From UBA7985 sp002690455 (GTDB lineage Bacteria > Pseudomonadota > Alphaproteobacteria > UBA7985), in NCBI GenBank assembly GCA_965662775.1, contig CBFIIW010000019.1, forward strand, positions 1 to 51,986: 51,986 nucleotides of DNA, given 5' to 3'. Below the pieces are notes generated by a model. That model did no database searches. It was not told the DNA's origin and worked only from the letters and a program-made list of their open reading frames with translations. This document shows, piece after piece, positions 16,900-25,758 of this stretch; within the stretch, counting starts at the first letter, position 1; each line of letters opens with the position of its first letter. The translations under genes were made by a program, and so were the position numbers.

Positions 16900-17754
16900 T
16901 CAGCGGTAAAGCAAAGCTGGGATACGGCAGGAGATAAGCAGCTCGGTTGTCGTCGATCCAATGAGCATCGAATGCAGGCGATTGCCGCTGTAAGCCCCCA
17001 TTACCATGAGGGAGAATTCCTCGCTTGCAACCCGGTTGCGAATAACCTCGACAGCCTTTCCGGAAAGGGTCTCAGCATAGACTTCAAAACCTGCCTGCTC
17101 AAGAATCGTTGTGGGCTCGTCAAGGGAAGTCGTATTGCCAGAGTCTCGCTCGCGCACCGTCATCAAGGTGATAGGCAGACCCTTCAGCAGCGTGCTTTCG
17201 GCCATGGCGCTAACGGCGCGTTTTGAAGACGAACGCCCATCATACGCGACCAGAACACGGCCCAGCGGCTGAAAGGACCTCGGCGCTACAAGAATGGGGC
17301 AACGGCACGATCGGATCATACGCTCTAGGTTTGAACCAAGGTGCAGCTTTGCGAACTCAGCAGCCTCTCCACGCTTACCGATGATGAGCAGGTCGGTGTC
17401 ATTCAAAGCCTGATTTGCTTCGAGTACGAGATCACCGGTGCGCAATCGGGCTGTGGGGCGTAGTTTCAGCGCGGCCTCAAGGTGGTCAGCGGCATCTTCA
17501 ATGAGGGCCCGGCCGCGATCCTGCAAATGGCGCGCAAGATCTCCTTCTATGCGGGCCATGTCTTCGAGCATTCGGGTTCTAGCGCCCAGAGACAAAGCAC
17601 CAGAGATATCCAGCGCATTCTCCTGCCGCCGACCCATCACGTGCATCAGCTCTACGGGGATTGAAAGCGCCCTAGCGGCCCAAACGCTATAGTCGCAGAC
17701 ACTCTGTGCGTAACTCGACCCATCAATCAGCGCCAGAAGCTTCGGCTGTGTCAT
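16900..17754 (-). CDS. universal stress protein with two UspA domains
   Basis: 284-residue tandem UspA protein. Domain 1 (about 1-150) starts LLALIDGSSYAQSVCDYSVW and ends with the ATP-binding signature GKRGEAAEFAKLHLGSN; domain 2 (about 160-284) starts VLVAYDGRSSSKRAVSAMAE and has GAYSGNRLHSMLIGSTT. Both fit G-x2-G-x9/10-G-S/T, so both halves can probably bind ATP. It follows the SulP gene by 4 bp, with GGAG near the SulP stop as Shine-Dalgarno, so the two are translationally linked. A regulatory or stress role for anion transport is the natural inference, as SulP-Usp pairing recurs in marine bacteria. Confidence 0.87.
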   Translation of the reverse strand: MTQPKLLALIDGSSYAQSVCDYSVWAARALSIPVELMHVMGRRQENALDISGALSLGARTRMLEDMARIEGDLARHLQDRGRALIEDAADHLEAALKLRPTARLRTGDLVLEANQALNDTDLLIIGKRGEAAEFAKLHLGSNLERMIRSCRCPILVAPRSFQPLGRVLVAYDGRSSSKRAVSAMAESTLLKGLPITLMTVRERDSGNTTSLDEPTTILEQAGFEVYAETLSGKAVEVIRNRVASEEFSLMVMGAYSGNRLHSMLIGSTTTELLISCRIPALLYR

Positions 17755-17758
17755 GATC

Positions 17759-19246
17759 TCAGTGCTCCAGGTTCTTTTTGGGTGTGGCCGTTTGATGCGC
17801 CTGCCCTAATTTCAAAACGATGGTTTTGCTGGCCTCGTTGAGCCCAACCACTTCCACGGCGGCACCCTCTCTTTTGAACTTGAGCTGGATCATGTCCAGG
17901 GCGTGCACCGCAGAGAGGTCCCAGATGTGCGCGCGCGAGACATCGATCGTCACCTTTTGCAGCGCTTCCCTGAAATCAAACGCTTCGTTGAAGGGCTCTA
18001 CGGAAGCGAAAAATAACTGTCCCTCGATCTGATAACGGCGGTGCTGCCCGCCATCTTCAAGCCGGGATGAGACCCGGAACACCCGCGCCATTTTCCAGGC
18101 GAAAAAGATCCCGGAGAGCAGCACGCCCGCCAACACGCCCAGCGCCAGATTGTGCCACACAACCACGACGACCACAGTGCCGATCATGACGACGCTCGAA
18201 GGCCACGGATGGCGGCGGAGATTTCGGATCGACGACCAGCTGAATGTACCTATTGAGACCATGATCATGATCGCGACCAGCGCTGCCATTGGGATTTGCT
18301 CAACCCATGGCCCGAGAACCACGATCATAAAGAGCAGAAGGCCCCCGGCAGCGAAGCAACTGAGTCGTCCCCGGCCCCCAGATTTAACATTGATCATTGA
18401 TTGCCCGATCATAGCACAGCCTGCCATGCCACCGATGAAGCCGGTCGCTACATTTGCCACGCCTTGACCAATGCATTCTTGGTTTCTGTCTGATCGCGTA
18501 TCGGTGAGGTCATCCACCAAGGATTGGGTCATGAGGCTCTCCAACAATCCAACGGCCGCCACAGCGACTGAATACGGAAAGATGATTTGGAGGGTTTCAA
18601 AGTTCAGCGGAATTTGAGGGATCAAAAAGACAGGTAAGGAGTCCGGCAGTTCGCCCATATCGCCTACGCGGCGAACGCTATCAAAGTCGAAGATCATGAC
18701 GATCGCTGTCAAAACGATAATGCAGATAAGCGGCGACGGCACCACTCGGGTAAAGCGCGGCAGAATGTAAATGATCGCCAGGCCAGCCCCGACGAAGACG
18801 TAAGTGATCCATGCAACCCCTATGAGTTCGGGTAATTGGGCCAGAAAGATCAGAATAGCCAGCGCGTTGACGAAGCCCGTCATGACCGATCGGGAAACAA
18901 ATCGCATCAGATGTCCGAGGCGAAGGGTTCCTGCGCCAATCTGCAGGACGCCAGCGAGTACCGTAGCGGCCAGCAGATACTGTAATCCATGCTCCTTAAC
19001 CAGCGTAACCATCAGCACCGCTGTTGCTGCCGTAGCCGCTGAAATCATCCCCGGTCGACCCCCCACAATCGCCGTGACGACAGCAATCGAAAACGAAGCA
19101 TACAATCCGACCTTTGGGTCAACACCGGCGATAATCGAAAATGCAATGGCTTCAGGAATGAGGGCTAAGGCGACAACCAGACCTGAAAGTAAGTCTCGTC
19201 GAATGTTGCCCATCCACTGGTCGCGGTAGGCGGCAAGGTTCATCAT
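17759..19246 (-). CDS. SulP-family anion transporter with STAS domain
   Basis: 495-residue SLC26/SulP transporter. N-terminal membrane domain with 12 or more helices; signature regions include RRDLLSGLVVALALIPEAIAF near residue 15, PKVGLYASF, and the STxFIGGMAGCAMIGQSMINVKSGGRGRLS region near the middle. The C-terminal STAS domain covers about 400-485 (QLFFASVEPFNEAFD and DLSAVHALDMIQLKFKREGA). SulP proteins carry sulfate, bicarbonate or other anions, often with sodium; the substrate is not resolved from sequence. First gene of the SulP-Usp operon. Confidence 0.9.
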   Translation of the reverse strand: MMNLAAYRDQWMGNIRRDLLSGLVVALALIPEAIAFSIIAGVDPKVGLYASFSIAVVTAIVGGRPGMISAATAATAVLMVTLVKEHGLQYLLAATVLAGVLQIGAGTLRLGHLMRFVSRSVMTGFVNALAILIFLAQLPELIGVAWITYVFVGAGLAIIYILPRFTRVVPSPLICIIVLTAIVMIFDFDSVRRVGDMGELPDSLPVFLIPQIPLNFETLQIIFPYSVAVAAVGLLESLMTQSLVDDLTDTRSDRNQECIGQGVANVATGFIGGMAGCAMIGQSMINVKSGGRGRLSCFAAGGLLLFMIVVLGPWVEQIPMAALVAIMIMVSIGTFSWSSIRNLRRHPWPSSVVMIGTVVVVVVWHNLALGVLAGVLLSGIFFAWKMARVFRVSSRLEDGGQHRRYQIEGQLFFASVEPFNEAFDFREALQKVTIDVSRAHIWDLSAVHALDMIQLKFKREGAAVEVVGLNEASKTIVLKLGQAHQTATPKKNLEH

Positions 19247-19623
19247 AGGGGGAAATTCCAGGCTCTTTGGAGCTGTTTGTCAAAGCATCTGATTGACGAC
19301 GCTCAGGAAACCTAGGTTTAGAGTCCCGGTGGTCCCCTGTTCAAACGCGTTGGTTAATGGGGAGCGATGCGTCCCCACTTTGCGAGCCAAAACAGGTCAG
19401 CCAAAAGATGCGCGTCAAGCGCTCGTCTGGCGATGCTCTAGCCGCTGAAGCAGCGTGTTTTTTAGCAGCGGTTTTATACGGGCGGTGCATGGCAACGAAC
19501 CCAACCCAGGTTCTCCAAAGTCAGCGTGACTCACGTCGCCAACAGCATCCATATTGCGGGAGGAATGCCGCCGTTCCCGATGTTTTAAGAGATGGAGACG
19601 TTGGGCACACCAACATCAATTTT
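19247..19623. other. 377-bp gap between SulP and Sel1 genes, no gene recognised
   Basis: Upstream region of the SulP operon and downstream region of the Sel1 gene. A weak stem, CCGCTG (19442-19447) with CAGCGG (19466-19471) then TTTT, is a possible but poor terminator. No frame gives a recognisable protein. Confidence 0.35.
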
Positions 19624-20211
19624 TTAGCATCCCGCAGGGGCGTTTTCCTTGGCGCAGAGGCGCCCGAGCAGTTTCTCGCCCACCGGATCACCGCCATCTG
19701 CCGCCAGCCGAAACAAGCGCAAAGCAGCTTCATCGTCTTTGGGTATTTGATTGCCGCGCTCGTAAAACACACCCAACATTGTCATTGCCCGCGTATAACC
19801 TTGGCCGATGGCAAGGTTGAACCAGTTCAGTGCGGTGTCCACGTCAGGCTCAACTCCGCGGCCATTGAAGAAAATTAACGCCAAAGAGTTATAGGCCCTT
19901 GGATCACCGGTTTCTGCCAGTTTTTCATATAGTTCGATGGCAAGTTCATAGTTTTTCTTCTGGTATTCACTTGCTGCGATCATGAAATCCGTTTCAATAA
20001 GGTAGATTGCGTCGAGTTCCGCCTGAGCGAGCGGGTCACCGGCGTCAACGAGCTCGCTATAAAGCCTTACCGCCTCGTCATAATTGCCGCGCTGGTACTC
20101 GCTTTCAGCCAGCATGCGTCGGTCCGCAAAGTCTGCCTCGGCGACAACCGGATGTGCGCTCAGCACAAAAACTGAAACGGTCATCACCGCCACATGGAAC
20201 CAGGCTTTCAT
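19624..20211 (-). CDS. secreted Sel1/TPR-repeat protein
   Basis: 195 residues with a signal peptide (MKAWFHVAVMTVSVFVLSA, likely cut after VVA) and Sel1-type helical repeats: AESEYQRGNYDEAVRLYSEL, AASEYQKKNYELAIELYEKL, then the classic Sel1 pattern AYNSLALIFFNGRGVEPDVD and AMTMLGVFYERGNQIPKDDE. Such proteins are periplasmic scaffolds for envelope or stress processes. The C-terminus has two cysteines (RLCAKENAPAGC) that could form a disulfide. GGAGACGAG precedes the ATG. Partners are unknown. Confidence 0.85.
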   Translation of the reverse strand: MKAWFHVAVMTVSVFVLSAHPVVAEADFADRRMLAESEYQRGNYDEAVRLYSELVDAGDPLAQAELDAIYLIETDFMIAASEYQKKNYELAIELYEKLAETGDPRAYNSLALIFFNGRGVEPDVDTALNWFNLAIGQGYTRAMTMLGVFYERGNQIPKDDEAALRLFRLAADGGDPVGEKLLGRLCAKENAPAGC

Positions 20212-20342
20212 GGGTCTCGTCTCCGGACATTCATTACCAGGGGAACCTCGGGATTGGGCGCGAGGGAGCCAAGTGCGACAGACTAGCCTTGGCCCCAGGA
20301 CTTCAGACCGGTTGGTCCGCTTGAAGCGGAACCGCTAACCAG

Positions 20343-20963
20343 TCAGTCGATACGCACCATGCCCCAAGCGCTCTGCAGTGTGCCAATCTGCGAAGCCTCG
20401 ACCAACAGTGACTGAAACTCTGGGGTCAAGCCGACCTGGTCGACACCTCTGCCGAGTGCCACCATATCGGCAGCCGAGTAGACGGCGACCATGCGCGTCA
20501 TGTCAGCCGCAATCATGGGTGCCCACATGGTGAGGTTGATTCCATGGTCCTTGACCATGTTTAGGATTTTGCCGTGCATTTCAACTGCGTCAGCCATCTT
20601 GCTCCGCGGAATGCTCCATTCACGCACCATCATCGCAGAGTTTCCAGCGTGAGGCTGCCCAGCAATCAAGCGGACCAGGTCGGGGCCCAGAACTTCTGCT
20701 GAAGGGTCTGCTTCACGTTCGGCCATGAGGGAGGCCCAAGCCTGATCTTCCATCAGATTTGCCCCAACCTGCATGGTCTGTTCCATGCTTTCGAACATCG
20801 CATACAAATGCATTGAACCAGCGCCATGACCGCCCATGACCCGCGTCATGAAGACATTGGACGCACCGTTGCTGGAGATTATGTCCGCAGCGGTCCGCAT
20901 GCGCTGTTGAGCTAGCGCTCCCTTACCCACCAGCGGGATACTTATTCTTCGTGTCGAGAACAT
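20343..20963 (-). CDS. tandem dimeric alpha/beta-barrel-like protein, unknown function
   Basis: 206-residue soluble protein that reads as two related halves of about 90 residues (from 12 and from 118), each with a helix followed by a strand pattern of the ABM/NIPSNAP type: VFMTRVMGGHGAGSMHLYAMFES in the first half and TMWAPMIAADMTRMVAVYSAAD in the second. This suggests an internally duplicated ferredoxin-like barrel. Function is unknown. Several small proteins of similar fold lie nearby (22869, 23444). AAGGAG precedes the ATG. Confidence 0.65.
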   Translation of the reverse strand: MFSTRRISIPLVGKGALAQQRMRTAADIISSNGASNVFMTRVMGGHGAGSMHLYAMFESMEQTMQVGANLMEDQAWASLMAEREADPSAEVLGPDLVRLIAGQPHAGNSAMMVREWSIPRSKMADAVEMHGKILNMVKDHGINLTMWAPMIAADMTRMVAVYSAADMVALGRGVDQVGLTPEFQSLLVEASQIGTLQSAWGMVRID

Positions 20964-21355
20964 TTTCTTCTACTCCTTCTTGGCTGATTTGATCGAATTT
21001 TCACTGAAAAAACCGCAAACAATACCGTGCTCATGAAACATGACGATCAAAATACTGTCAATTTGCTTTTGAAATTGGGCACATTTTCCGCTGATACGCG
21101 CCCAACTTTGTATTTACATAAGTTAATATTTCGCAATTTAAGCAGGGAAGCGTACTCAACAGTAAAAATCTGTATTGAATTGATGGAAATTAGCCACTCG
21201 GGGGGCTGTTCTGTTTCTGGAATACAGCTGTCTGTCACGGATTAAGAGCGAGTAAGGAATTTCCAATATTTTGGCTCAATGCTGTTCCAAAAAACAGCCC
21301 GTGACAGGTTCATTGATGCGCCACAGGGCGAAGTAACCCGACACCCCACCCCGGC
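20964..21355. other. 392-bp AT-rich gap, no gene recognised
   Basis: Noticeably AT-richer than its surroundings, especially 20990-21180. It contains an inverted repeat CTGTCACGG (21231-21239) and CCGTGACAG (21299-21307), 59 bp apart. A 72-codon plus-strand open frame here has no ribosome-binding site or family match. It may be a decayed insertion. Confidence 0.35.
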
Positions 21356-22066
21356 TCACCAGGGAATAAGCTCGCCTTTGTAGTCTGCAAACAACGCGGT
21401 CTGCTCGGGTCGAAGACTGGCAATGACCTGCCTTATTCCGCTTGCACTTGTTTCTGCAGTAATAAGCGCGCCTTCGCCTCCGGAATCGGTCTTTACCCAA
21501 CCAGGGCTAATCGATGCAACGGTTATTCCGTCGTCCTTCAGGTCGATAGACATGGATTTGATGGCTTGATTGAGCGCCGTACGGCTGGTTCGGTTCATAT
21601 ACATTGCACCACCCGAGTTATCTGCGATGGACGCGGGCTTTGACGTTACGAAAACGATCTTCTTGTCCACGCCCAGCAGGACATTTGGGTAGAGGTATTG
21701 GGCGAGCAGTACCGGTCCTATGGTATTCGATCGAAACATGCCGACCCATATTTCAGCCTCCAGCGCCCCAAACACATTTCGGTCACTGTCGGTTGAATAG
21801 CCAACAGCGGCACCGGCGTTGTTGATGAAAATATCAATAGGCCAACCTTCTAGCTCGACAGCCAGGGATTGCAGGCTATCGACGTCGGCGAGGTCCATTT
21901 CGCAGATTCTAAGCTGGCCCGGATGCTTGTGCGCCAGAGTGTGAAGGGCATCGGCACAGTTACGATCGCGACACGTGGCGACGACTTCCTGACCATCGGC
22001 AAGATATTGTTTTACTAGTTCCAGCCCGATCCCCTTATTCGTACCGGTAATGAAAACGGTTGCCAT
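21356..22066 (-). CDS. SDR-fold protein with degenerate catalytic motif
   Basis: 236 residues with an intact Rossmann start (FITGTNKGIGLELV), NNAG (INNAGAAVGY) and the Ser region (FVTSKPASIADN). The catalytic motif YxxxK is not there: the position aligned with YRASK in the SDR at 5759 reads NRTSR, preceded by GGAMYM and followed by TALNQ. Both the general acid Tyr and the Lys are replaced, so classical SDR chemistry should fail unless the neighbouring Tyr substitutes. The frame is otherwise open, well conserved and has GGCGAGG upstream of the ATG, so it is not an obvious pseudogene. It may be a cofactor-binding sensor or have altered chemistry. Confidence 0.82.
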   Translation of the reverse strand: MATVFITGTNKGIGLELVKQYLADGQEVVATCRDRNCADALHTLAHKHPGQLRICEMDLADVDSLQSLAVELEGWPIDIFINNAGAAVGYSTDSDRNVFGALEAEIWVGMFRSNTIGPVLLAQYLYPNVLLGVDKKIVFVTSKPASIADNSGGAMYMNRTSRTALNQAIKSMSIDLKDDGITVASISPGWVKTDSGGEGALITAETSASGIRQVIASLRPEQTALFADYKGELIPW

Positions 22067-22331
22067 GAGCCTCGCCTTGTAAATTCTTCCAACAAAAAAA
22101 CACCATAGTTTCAGGCAGTCGGCAAGTTAGAAATTTAATCTAGTTTGCAAAGTGGGTGAGTCAGGATCGTTCCGTCAGCCAATCCGCCCCCTGTACAACT
22201 GGGTTGGCGAATTAATGAAATGCTCTGACTGGCGAAAAGCCGTTATTCAGGACGGAACACTTGCGAATTTCACATGATCTTAATAAGTATATTTATTGTT
22301 AAAAATACTCACTAAAAAGGACTGTAGCACA

Positions 22332-22694
22332 ATGTTCAAAGCCTTCAGCCGGTATTTTGATTTTTCAAGTCGTGCCAACCGCAATGAATTTTGGATGTAC
22401 ACTCTGCTCGTTCTGATTGTGAACGCGGTTTTACAGGCCCTGGTTCCAATCTTGGCTCCAATGGGTGAAGCGATGAGTTTTATTCCAGTCGTTGCGCTGG
22501 TTCTATTCTCACTGTTTACCCTGATTCCGTCATTCTCAGTCTCCTTCCGGCGCCTCCACGACACGGGCAAGACCGCCTGGTGGCTGCTGCTTTTGCTCAT
22601 CCCTCTGATTGGCGCTTTGGTGCTGATCTGGTTCTACGCAAGGCCGGGAGACGAGGGTGAAAACAAATACGGCGCGCGACCCGAAGCAGGCTGA
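22332..22694 (+). CDS. DUF805 family membrane protein
   Basis: 120-residue inner-membrane protein of the DUF805 family. Diagnostic features are the N-terminal FSRYFDFSSRANRNEFWMY, three to four hydrophobic helices, the cytoplasmic SFRRLHDTGKTAWW signature, and the C-terminal GDEGENKYGARPEAG tail. Function is unknown. The start at 22332 is preferred over one at 22296, because DUF805 proteins begin at this point and AAGGA lies upstream. Confidence 0.9.
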   Translation: MFKAFSRYFDFSSRANRNEFWMYTLLVLIVNAVLQALVPILAPMGEAMSFIPVVALVLFSLFTLIPSFSVSFRRLHDTGKTAWWLLLLLIPLIGALVLIWFYARPGDEGENKYGARPEAG

Positions 22695-22868
22695 TTCTGC
22701 CTGGAGCGATTGTCTGTTACCGTCGGCGGCTGCCTGTTTGCTGTGATCAGATCCCCATCGCCCCTCTCGCATCGGATGCGAGGCACGTCCTCTGTGTTTT
22801 GCCTCGTATGAAGGCGCAACGCTGAGGCGCAGTTCTGGCCCCCGCCCCCGGCAACCGAAAGCCGGTCG

Positions 22869-23162
22869 TCAAAGCTCAGAGAACTGGGAAATGACCGGAC
22901 CCTGCACTTCCTCGACCATCGAAACCTTTACGTTTTCGACATCCCGCCGACGGTTGGCCTCAAGTTGCGCTCGCTCTTCTTGAGCGGTTACTTCGTCTGG
23001 GTAGACCAACACCGACTGGTGATGGCTTGCGTCCACTTGCCACCAGAGGATTTCTTCCGCGGCCGTCTTGCCTTTCAGTGTGCTCATGTGATCGCGCATC
23101 GCCTGATGATCGCTAATGCCGTCGGCATGGTGCCACTTCGTATATACAGCCCACTTTTTCAT
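22869..23162 (-). CDS. small conserved protein, possible dimeric alpha/beta barrel
   Basis: 97-residue soluble protein starting MKKWAVYTKWHHADGI; the start is fixed by AGGAGA 8 bp upstream rather than by an earlier ATG at 23213. Pattern of strand, helix (AMRDHMSTLKG), strand (LWWQVDASHHQSVLVYPDE), helix (AQEERAQLEANRRR) and strand (KVSMVEEVQGPV) fits the ABM-like ferredoxin barrel. Function unknown. One of several similar small proteins between 20 and 24 kb. Confidence 0.65.
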   Translation of the reverse strand: MKKWAVYTKWHHADGISDHQAMRDHMSTLKGKTAAEEILWWQVDASHHQSVLVYPDEVTAQEERAQLEANRRRDVENVKVSMVEEVQGPVISQFSEL

Positions 23163-23374
23163 TTCGTTCTCCTGATTTGCATTGAATAGGCAGCGCGAAT
23201 ACTGCGTTGTCACGATGACAGTTTCAATATCTGACTGTTTCAGGGCAAAAAATCAGTGACTTTACGGCCCCAGAATGGGAGCAGCAGCGTATTTCGAACA
23301 GTGTAAGTGGCCCTGCCGCCGTGCTGTCCCTTACGGCGATTGATGATTGTCATGACTACAGTGCGCCTAGGCAC

Positions 23375-23437
23375 GGGGTCGCGATCCACTCTGGATTTTT
23401 GGAGCCACGTAACTGGTTGATGGTCGTTCGGGCCGCC
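23375..23437 (-). pseudogene. relic of a CUT2 sugar-binding-protein gene
   Basis: A 59-bp stretch here matches part of the binding-protein gene at 43304-44317 (around 43417-43476) with no gaps and about 49 identical bases by eye. Read on the minus strand it gives AARTTINQLRGSKNPEWIAT, against AARTTISQLLGYKIPEWIAI in the intact gene. No longer open frame surrounds it, so it is a gene fragment, directly abutting the 3' end of the monooxygenase gene. Weaker similarity may extend down to about 23340. Confidence 0.7.
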
Positions 23438-23443
23438 GTCGGC

Positions 23444-23854
23444 TCAGGCGAAGCGCTCGCTGCGGACAAAGCCGACCCGGGTAGTCGGGAAGTACTTCAG
23501 CGGAACTTCGAGTTCGTTGATCTTGTCGATTACTGCCTGCGAGACAGCACCATAGATTTCGATGGTGAAACTCTCCGCCAGGTCCCCGTGCTGGCTTACG
23601 TAATCGACCACGGGCGGATTATCGGCGTGGAACAGGAAATCGTCGCTCTGCCGGTATAATTCTGACCATACCAGCTTATTCGGGTCTGTGCTGTCCTGGT
23701 CGAAGTTGTGGAACAACATACCCGGCTCGCTGGCCTCAACTTCAGCGTCAACGGTCGCGGCAAGGTCGAGGTAAGCCTCCAGCTTACCGGGGCTGACCGT
23801 GATACGGGCGAGAAGAATGAAGGGGTTGGCGCCATCAGAGACTGTTGCTGTCAT
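23444..23854 (-). CDS. antibiotic biosynthesis monooxygenase (ABM) domain protein
   Basis: 136-residue ABM/quinol-monooxygenase-like protein: FILLARITVSPGKLEAYLDL, then SEPGMLFHNFDQDSTDPNKLVWSELYRQ and HADNPPVVDYVSQHGD, typical of YgiN-like enzymes, which act on quinols or electron-rich ring compounds without cofactor. The start MTATVSDG at 23854 is chosen: AGGA lies 9 bp upstream, and the longer open frame to 23986 has no family support. The family is established; the substrate is unknown. It stands next to a sugar-binding-protein relic. Confidence 0.82.
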   Translation of the reverse strand: MTATVSDGANPFILLARITVSPGKLEAYLDLAATVDAEVEASEPGMLFHNFDQDSTDPNKLVWSELYRQSDDFLFHADNPPVVDYVSQHGDLAESFTIEIYGAVSQAVIDKINELEVPLKYFPTTRVGFVRSERFA

Positions 23855-24106
23855 GGTTTGCATCCTAGGTCTGGTTGGCCACTTGCGGGTCAGGGCCGGC
23901 TGGCTTTGACCTTCGCCGCGGCTGTGCGTCATGCACCTCGGATGTGCAGCATAGGTCACGTCGCCGTCGCCATCCGGAAGATCCAATTCTGAAGTACCTA
24001 ATACGGCCCCTCACATCTTTGAAACAAAAACGCAAACGCAATGAAATAAATTATCCGGCTTTATCGCTGAGCACATGAACAACAAACTCAATGATCGGAG
24101 CATTCA

Positions 24107-25522
24107 ATGCGTAGGTTTTGCATAACTTTTGCGTTTATAGCGGTTGGCATCGTCGGCTTGTCAACATCTCCTTATGCGCAGCAATTCATTGTTACTTCAG
24201 CGTCTGACAGAGGTGATGACACTCTGCGACAAGCTTTATCGCTAGCGTCCGAAGGCGAGATCGACAGTATTGTCGTGGCAACGGAAAGTGATATCAACAT
24301 CAAAAATGGACTGGCCTATCTCGGCAGCCAACCAATTAGTATTGTTGGCACCGGTCAAACCATTTTTGGTAAGAGCGATGTTACTTTGCTGACTTCCTCA
24401 GGCGGCGGCGATCTTAGTATCACGGGCCTTTCTTTTAAGGGTCCGGGCGGTTTTAGTATTAATGAGCGTTCAGATATCGATGGCGTGTCCGGCAAGGGTA
24501 TCTTCGTGGATGTTCCTGATGGCGCTACTGGCACGATTAGCCTTCACCTAACGAATGTTACGGTATCGCAAGTTGGTAACCATGGCATCCACATTTCAGA
24601 TTGCACGCTTGCTGATGAATGCGGTGGCGGGCAGGATGGATCTGGCGATGGTTCCGATGCCTCGATTACCGCACTTCTCCAGAACGTTACGATCGACGAT
24701 GCGGGGAACGGCAAATTCGATGCAGATGGTCTCCGGATCGATGAGCGCGGACCTGGCAACGTTCACCTCTCCGTTGACAGCTCGCTTTTCACTAATGTTG
24801 GTGCTGACGGGGTTGAGGTCGACGAAGGTCAGGCTGGCAGCGTATTCGCAACTGTAACCAACACGGACTTCACGGCTAACGGTGGCTACTGTGACCCATC
24901 CATCCTGGGTGCGTTCATGCCGGACGCAGACGAGGGTGAATTTTCCGATGGGGAGGCTTCGCTTGACGATATCCCGAGTGCAGAACGTGGTTCTCCGGAC
25001 GACGGATGCTTTGAGTTGGAGTACGACCTCTACGAGTCTGGTTCGGTAGAAGCCTTCGAAATTGGCATCGACCTTGATGACGGCATCGACTTTGATGAGT
25101 CTGGCAGTGGCAGTGTCTTCACCAGCATGGTTGGCGTGTCAATTACGGGTAATCTTGATGAGGGTCTCGATTTCGATGAAGCAGGCGAAGGCAACATCTT
25201 CATTAATATCATCGACAGCGTGGCAACCGGCAATACGGATGACGGTTTCAAGGTGTCTGAAGAAGATGATGGGGGCATTATCGCGATCGTCGCCAACAGC
25301 ACAGCAATGGAGAACGGCGGGAAGGGCTTTGTTTTAGAAGCCGAGGACGATGGCGCCTTATTCGCAGACTTTAGCGGGGTTACAACGTCGAACAATGACG
25401 ATGGCGACGATACGGGTCTGGAGTTAGTCAATGAGGGCGAAAACTCAGGTTTTGCTAACGTGACCAACTCGAGCATTGCTGACGGCATTGATGCTGATGG
25501 CGTAGCAGTCACGCAGCAATAG
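24107..25522 (+). CDS. secreted acidic parallel beta-helix repeat protein
   Basis: 471-residue exported protein: signal peptide MRRFCITFAFIAVGIVGLS, probable cleavage after SPYA. The rest is Gly/Asp/Asn/Ser-rich with short hydrophobic strands, as in right-handed parallel beta-helices. From about residue 205 onward the unit is very regular, 27 residues long: each begins with DxG and a hydrophobic residue (DDGIDFDE, DEGLDFDE, DDGFKVSE, ADGLRIDE) and ends around TGN or NN. The many Asp/Glu residues at fixed places suggest calcium binding along the helix. Three cysteine pairs sit in two insertions. It could be an extracellular polysaccharide-binding or lyase-like protein, but no catalytic site is recognised. 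A strong terminator follows. Stands alone. Confidence 0.8.
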   Translation: MRRFCITFAFIAVGIVGLSTSPYAQQFIVTSASDRGDDTLRQALSLASEGEIDSIVVATESDINIKNGLAYLGSQPISIVGTGQTIFGKSDVTLLTSSGGGDLSITGLSFKGPGGFSINERSDIDGVSGKGIFVDVPDGATGTISLHLTNVTVSQVGNHGIHISDCTLADECGGGQDGSGDGSDASITALLQNVTIDDAGNGKFDADGLRIDERGPGNVHLSVDSSLFTNVGADGVEVDEGQAGSVFATVTNTDFTANGGYCDPSILGAFMPDADEGEFSDGEASLDDIPSAERGSPDDGCFELEYDLYESGSVEAFEIGIDLDDGIDFDESGSGSVFTSMVGVSITGNLDEGLDFDEAGEGNIFINIIDSVATGNTDDGFKVSEEDDGGIIAIVANSTAMENGGKGFVLEAEDDGALFADFSGVTTSNNDDGDDTGLELVNEGENSGFANVTNSSIADGIDADGVAVTQQ

Positions 25523-25549
25523 CTCGAACAACATTCTTACGTGTTGAAG

Positions 25550-25585
25550 AAGGGCTTCGGGGATTGACCCTGAAGCCCTTTTTTT
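25550..25585 (+). terminator. intrinsic terminator after the beta-helix gene
   Basis: AAGGGCTTCGGGG pairs with CCCTGAAGCCCTT across a short loop, followed by seven T. The hairpin starts 28 bp after the stop codon. It is a textbook rho-independent terminator. Confidence 0.9.
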
Positions 25586-25758
25586 GTTCCTCGAAGCGTT
25601 CAGGGCGAGCTATCAATTCTAGCCCCCAGCGTGCTGGCTGGGTTGCCGAAGAGATTATCACAATGCAGTGTCTCCGATGGCCACAAGCTGCGCATTCGAT
25701 AACGAAGTGCCGATCACGTTATGGCGTAGACCCTGTTCGCCGCTGCAGCAACCTTGGC

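Noticed and set aside
21231..21307. Inverted repeat CTGTCACGG/CCGTGACAG as insertion-sequence ends
   Set aside because: Only about 59 bp lie between the arms, with no transposase fragment and no target duplication seen.
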